Shown: positions 5,814 to 8,091 of the stretch, one piece after another
How the letters are laid out: each line of letters begins with the position of its first letter
Position numbering within the stretch: the first letter of the stretch is position 1
Source of the DNA: Burkholderiales bacterium
Lineage (GTDB): Bacteria > Pseudomonadota > Gammaproteobacteria > Burkholderiales > Usitatibacteraceae
Assembly: GCA_017880705.1 (NCBI GenBank)
Contig: JADGRS010000130.1
Coordinates: forward strand, 1-8,091
Direction of reading: 5' to 3'
Length of the DNA stretch: 8,091 nucleotides
The notes under the pieces: generated by a model
Seen by the model: only the letters and a program-made list of their open reading frames with translations
The model's database searches: none
Told to the model about the DNA's origin: nothing
Translations under genes and position numbers: made by a program

Positions 5814-6937
5814 GGTGTCTCCCCTGCGTGCGCGTAGCCTTGCAGATACCAGCCGTGAGTCACGTCCCAGAATTCGCGCGGCGCCTCGACAGGTCCCGCG
5901 ATCCTGCGCCCGTCGGCGAGGCTTTGGAGCATCGCGCGAGCCTTCGCGGGCACCTCGGCGGCCTCCCCGTTCAAGAAGAACATCGTGCCAGAAAACATGA
6001 GGCGCGAGCGCGGATCGAGCGCGACGCCCCGGCGCGCGGCTTCGCGCGCGAATTGGGCGCGAGTGAGCGGCCTGTTCGGCGGGGTGAAGTAAACGTGCGC
6101 CTTCGGCTCCGAGAGGAAGCGCCCCGTGAACTCGCGCAGCAACGCACCATTCCAGTGAATCGACTCCATCGCGCTTGCCGCGTGCGCGACCAGGCCCGGC
6201 GGAATCTCTCCCGGATGCCGTGCGGGCGCGGCGCCCGGGTCGCGGTACTGGCCGGCGGGCGCGAGGCGGTCGCGCAGGAAATCGAGAAAGCCGGTGACGA
6301 GCTCCGCGTCGGTCGGAGCGCGAAACCCGATGGACCACGTGAGGCATTCCGACTCGGCGACGCCATGGTGCGCGATGCCGGGCGGCAGGTAGAGCATGTC
6401 CCCGGCCTCGAGCACCCACTCCTCGTCGGCGGTGAAGCGCTCGAGGATCTTCAGGTCGATGCCCGGAACGAAGCGGTGATCCTCCTGGCGGGAGATTTGC
6501 CAGCGTCGCCGCCCGTGTCCCTGCAGGAGGAACACGTCGTACGAATCCACGTGCGGGCCGACGCTGCCGCCGGGCGCCGCGTAGCTCACCATCACGTCGT
6601 CGATGCGCGCGTGGGGGATGAAGTCGAAGCGCGCCAGGAGCTCGCGGGCGCCCGGCGAGAAATGATTCGTGTCCTGCACCAGGACCGTCCAGTCCCGGCG
6701 AGGAAGTTGCTGGAAGCGCGAAGGGGAAATTGGCCCATGCTCGAGCGAGTACGCCGTTCCGCGGCGGCGCACGAGCCGCGACGTCGCGTCGGGATCGCCC
6801 GCGAGCGCGAGGACTTCGCGCGGCGACAGCGGATCGGAGAAGCCGGGAAACGCTTTCCGAACCAGCAGCGGCTCGCGTTGCCAATGGCTTCGCATGAAGG
6901 CCGCCGCGTCGAGACCTGCGGGGGGCTTGCTTGTCAT
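5810..6937 (-). CDS. roxA: RoxA/YcfD-like ribosomal protein L16 arginine hydroxylase
   Basis: Predicted 375-residue cupin (JmjC-type) oxygenase using Fe(II) and 2-oxoglutarate. In E. coli this enzyme hydroxylates an arginine of ribosomal protein L16. The iron-binding triad is H129 and D131 (GPHVDSYDVFLLQ) and H190 (LPPGIAH). R144 in GHGRRRW is the expected 2-oxoglutarate contact. Spacing matches E. coli YcfD (H125, D127, R140, H187). WSIGFRAPT (201-209) follows as in the family. The C-terminal part (about 230-375) should hold the dimerisation helices and winged-helix-like domain. The start at 6937 gives the usual N-terminus leading to HWQREPLLVRKAF, but no ribosome-binding site is visible: the preceding bases on this strand are TCCATTTTA. 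Leaderless or weak initiation is possible. The DUF7931-like gene overlaps its end by four bases. Confidence 0.9.
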   Translation of the reverse strand: MTSKPPAGLDAAAFMRSHWQREPLLVRKAFPGFSDPLSPREVLALAGDPDATSRLVRRRGTAYSLEHGPISPSRFQQLPRRDWTVLVQDTNHFSPGARELLARFDFIPHARIDDVMVSYAAPGGSVGPHVDSYDVFLLQGHGRRRWQISRQEDHRFVPGIDLKILERFTADEEWVLEAGDMLYLPPGIAHHGVAESECLTWSIGFRAPTDAELVTGFLDFLRDRLAPAGQYRDPGAAPARHPGEIPPGLVAHAASAMESIHWNGALLREFTGRFLSEPKAHVYFTPPNRPLTRAQFAREAARRGVALDPRSRLMFSGTMFFLNGEAAEVPAKARAMLQSLADGRRIAGPVEAPREFWDVTHGWYLQGYAHAGETP

Positions 6938-6983
6938 TAAAATGGATTAGAATCGATTCGACAGTCGAGCGATTGCGGGTGCC
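6938..6983. promoter_or_regulatory. Divergent roxA/peroxiredoxin control region
   Basis: This 46-base spacer is AT-rich compared with its surroundings. ATTAGAAT holds overlapping -10-like boxes for both directions: TAGAAT (6948-6953, plus) and TCTAAT (6951-6946, minus). Two small perfect palindromes follow, GAATCGATTC (6950-6959) and TCGACAGTCGA (6958-6968), either of which could be an operator. Neither direction has a good -35 box at standard spacing. Shared or mutually exclusive control is inferred. Confidence 0.35.
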
Positions 6984-7466
6984 ATGCTACACGTAGGTCA
7001 ACCAGCGCCATCCTTCCAGCTCCCCGACGCAAGCATGGAGATGATGGATCTCTCCAGCTACCGGGGCAAGAAGAACGTCGTCCTCTACTTCTATCCGAAG
7101 GACGGCACTCCCGGCTGCACCATCACGGCGATCGGCTTCAGCGACCGCGACACCGAATTCAACAAGCTCGACACGGTCGTGTTCGGCGTTTCGCGCGACG
7201 ACGTGCTCTCGCACCAGGCGTTTCGCGACGAACATGGCCTCTCGGTGCAGCTCCTCGCCGACACGGAGGAGGAAGTCTGCCGGCTCTACCAGGTGATCCA
7301 GGACAAGATAGTCGACGGTCACCCCAAGTCGTGCCTCCTGCGCTCGACCTTCATCATCGACAAGAAGGGCGTGGTGCGCCATATCCTCCAGGACGTGAAT
7401 CCGCGCGCCCACGTGGAGGAAGTCCTGAAAGTGTGCAGGTCCCTAGATTTCGCGCATGCCAATTGA
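6984..7466 (+). CDS. Peroxiredoxin, BCP/PrxQ-like
   Basis: Predicted 160-residue cytosolic thiol peroxidase that reduces hydrogen peroxide and organic hydroperoxides. The thioredoxin-like fold carries the active-site motif YPKDGTPGCT with peroxidatic C45 and T42, and the conserved arginine is R120 in LLRSTFIID. In E. coli BCP the resolving cysteine is five residues after the peroxidatic one; here that position is I50 (GCTITAIGF). Other cysteines are C99 (EEVCRLYQ), C117 and C151. The enzyme is therefore either 1-Cys or uses a different resolving residue, C99 being the best candidate. The length fits the family. The start at 6984 has only a weak ribosome-binding site (GGGTG). slyD begins inside its last codons, so the two are probably cotranscribed and translationally coupled. 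It is divergent from roxA. Confidence 0.92.
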   Translation: MLHVGQPAPSFQLPDASMEMMDLSSYRGKKNVVLYFYPKDGTPGCTITAIGFSDRDTEFNKLDTVVFGVSRDDVLSHQAFRDEHGLSVQLLADTEEEVCRLYQVIQDKIVDGHPKSCLLRSTFIIDKKGVVRHILQDVNPRAHVEEVLKVCRSLDFAHAN

Positions 7467-7941
7467 CCGCGGCACGGTGGTCACGCTCGAATACGAGCTG
7501 AAGAACGGCGACGGCGAGCCCCTCGAGGACGAGGGCGCGCAGCTCGAATACCTTCACGGTGGCTTCGGCGGGATTTTCCCGAAGGTCGAGGAGCAGCTCG
7601 AGGGCAAGGACGTGGGCGACGAGATGGCGATCACGCTCGAGCCCACGGACGCCTTCGGCGAGTACGAGGCGGATCTCCTCCGGGTCGAGCCGCGCGAGCG
7701 CTTCCCCGAGGTTATCGAGGTGGGGATGCGCTTCGAGGGCGTGCCCGGCGATCGCGAGGACGAGGCGCTCATCTACACGATCACGGATATCACCGCCGAA
7801 ACCGTGGTGGTCGACGGCAACCATCCCCTGGCCGGCGAGCGCCTCTGGTTCAAGGCTAAGGTGAGCGCGCTACGCAAGGCCTCGCAGGACGAGCTTACCC
7901 ACGGGCACGTCCATGGCGACCACGGAGTCCACACACACTAA
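7456..7941 (+). CDS. slyD: FKBP-type peptidyl-prolyl isomerase SlyD
   Basis: Predicted 161-residue cytosolic prolyl cis-trans isomerase and chaperone; in E. coli SlyD also delivers nickel for hydrogenase maturation. The FKBP domain is split: residues 1-70 (TVVTLEYELKNGDGEPLEDE and EYLHGGFGGIFPKVEEQLEG) and about 120-142 (VDGNHPLAGERLWFKAKV). The insert-in-flap chaperone domain lies between, about 72-119. DGNHPLAG (120-127) is a hallmark of SlyD-type FKBPs. The C-terminus is a short metal-binding tail, HGHVHGDHGVHTH, with six histidines in 13 residues and no cysteine, far shorter than the E. coli tail. The start overlaps the peroxiredoxin gene by 11 bases and has no strong ribosome-binding site, so coupled translation is likely. 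The stop codon TAA lies in the first bases of the palindrome at 7938-8024. Confidence 0.94.
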   Translation: MPIDRGTVVTLEYELKNGDGEPLEDEGAQLEYLHGGFGGIFPKVEEQLEGKDVGDEMAITLEPTDAFGEYEADLLRVEPRERFPEVIEVGMRFEGVPGDREDEALIYTITDITAETVVVDGNHPLAGERLWFKAKVSALRKASQDELTHGHVHGDHGVHTH

Positions 7942-8024
7942 AAATTGGTGTCAGGTACGCATTTCGCCCCGCGCCGGCTCGCGGGCGCTCTTTGCCGAAA
8001 TACGTACCTGACACCAATTTTTAG
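7938..8024. repeat. Palindromic REP/MITE-like repeat, copy 2 (complete); also probable bidirectional terminator
   Basis: The arms are 29 bases each (7938-7966 and 7996-8024) with one mismatch (C7960 opposite A8002). They contain AATTGGTGTCAGGTACG and its complement. An inner hairpin is formed either by CCCGCG (7968-7973) with CGCGGG (7980-7985) or by GCGCC (7971-7975) with GGCGC (7984-7988). The right 66 bases match the repeat at 1-66 in the same orientation. The A5/T5 ends beside the stem, and its place between convergent stop codons, fit transcription termination in both directions. The left end includes the slyD stop codon, and the right end is one base from the next gene's stop. Origin from a RAYT-mobilised repeat is inferred. 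Confidence 0.8.
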
Positions 8025-8025
8025 A

Positions 8026-8091
8026 TCACCGGACGATGGCCTGCAGCATCGGCACGTTGCAGTACATCAGGAACGGGATGGTCATGAACGC
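8026..8091 (-). CDS. C-terminus of a probable membrane protein (partial)
   Basis: Only the last 21 codons and a TGA stop (8026-8028) are in the window. They read AFMTIPFLMYCNVPMLQAIVR, hydrophobic and probably the end of a transmembrane helix. Every one of the 21 codons ends in G or C, as in the genes nearby, whereas the competing frame on this strand (stop at 8021-8023) does not show this. I do not recognise the family from so short a piece. The gene is convergent with slyD. Confidence 0.6.
   Translation of the reverse strand, partial: AFMTIPFLMYCNVPMLQAIVR

Noticed and set aside
5814..6884. Minus-strand frame continuous with the DUF7931-like gene, overlapping roxA out of frame
   Set aside because: The upstream part is low-complexity Arg/Ala/Pro and overlaps roxA, which has a full set of catalytic residues. 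The start at 5813 has a good ribosome-binding site.
5828..6940. Plus-strand open frame of 370 codons opposite roxA
   Set aside because: It is antisense to roxA, its composition is biased to Arg, Glu and Ala, and it has no domain. It is explained by the codon structure of roxA.
8021..8091. Alternative minus-strand frame ending at 8021-8023
   Set aside because: Its codons often end in A or T, unlike genes in this window, whereas the frame ending at 8026 has only G or C at third positions.

Overview
The window is high-GC DNA, and its reading frames strongly favour G or C at the third codon position. Gene content and order point to a betaproteobacterium: a dapA-bamC pair followed by a YycJ-like metallo-hydrolase, a RoxA-type cupin oxygenase followed by a DUF7931-like protein, and a BCP-like peroxiredoxin followed by SlyD. 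Nothing in the sequence fixes the genus. No rRNA, tRNA, CRISPR array, phage gene or intact transposase was seen.

Layout. Positions 1-66 hold the right-hand part of a palindromic repeat cut by the window edge. A membrane-anchored dihaem cytochrome c lies on the minus strand (92-997) and diverges from a small SAM-dependent methyltransferase (1036-1581). A 324-base gap without genes (1582-1905) contains a large nested inverted repeat (1617-1775) and then the likely dapA promoter. dapA (1906-2784), bamC (2799-3959) and an MBL-fold hydrolase (4037-4798) run on the plus strand with short gaps and look like one operon for lysine/cell-wall precursor supply and outer-membrane assembly. A 54-base palindrome with A and T tracts (4808-4861) separates them from a convergent gene for a small Thr-rich lipoprotein (4877-5158, minus), which has its own good sigma70-type promoter. 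Further on, roxA (5810-6937, minus) and a DUF7931-like gene (5301-5813, minus) overlap by 4 bases. Across a 46-base divergent spacer, a BCP-like peroxiredoxin (6984-7466) and slyD (7456-7941) overlap by 11 bases on the plus strand. A second, complete copy of the edge palindrome (7938-8024) starts in the slyD stop codon and ends one base before the stop of a convergent, partial membrane-protein gene (8026-8091).

The protein-coding genes are mostly recognisable housekeeping and protein-quality genes: DapA, BamC, ribosome hydroxylation by RoxA, peroxide removal and SlyD prolyl isomerase/metallochaperone. The less ordinary content is between the genes. There are three kinds of long palindrome, two of them placed exactly between convergent gene ends. 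The edge repeat occurs twice, with a paired A-T to G-C change in its inner stem. The sequence style (A/T-rich ends, a GGTGTCAGGTACG or GGCCAGGCTC core, a hairpin) resembles REP/MITE-type repeats mobilised by Y1 (RAYT) transposases. That link is inference, because no transposase is in the window. I found no convincing new multi-gene system here.
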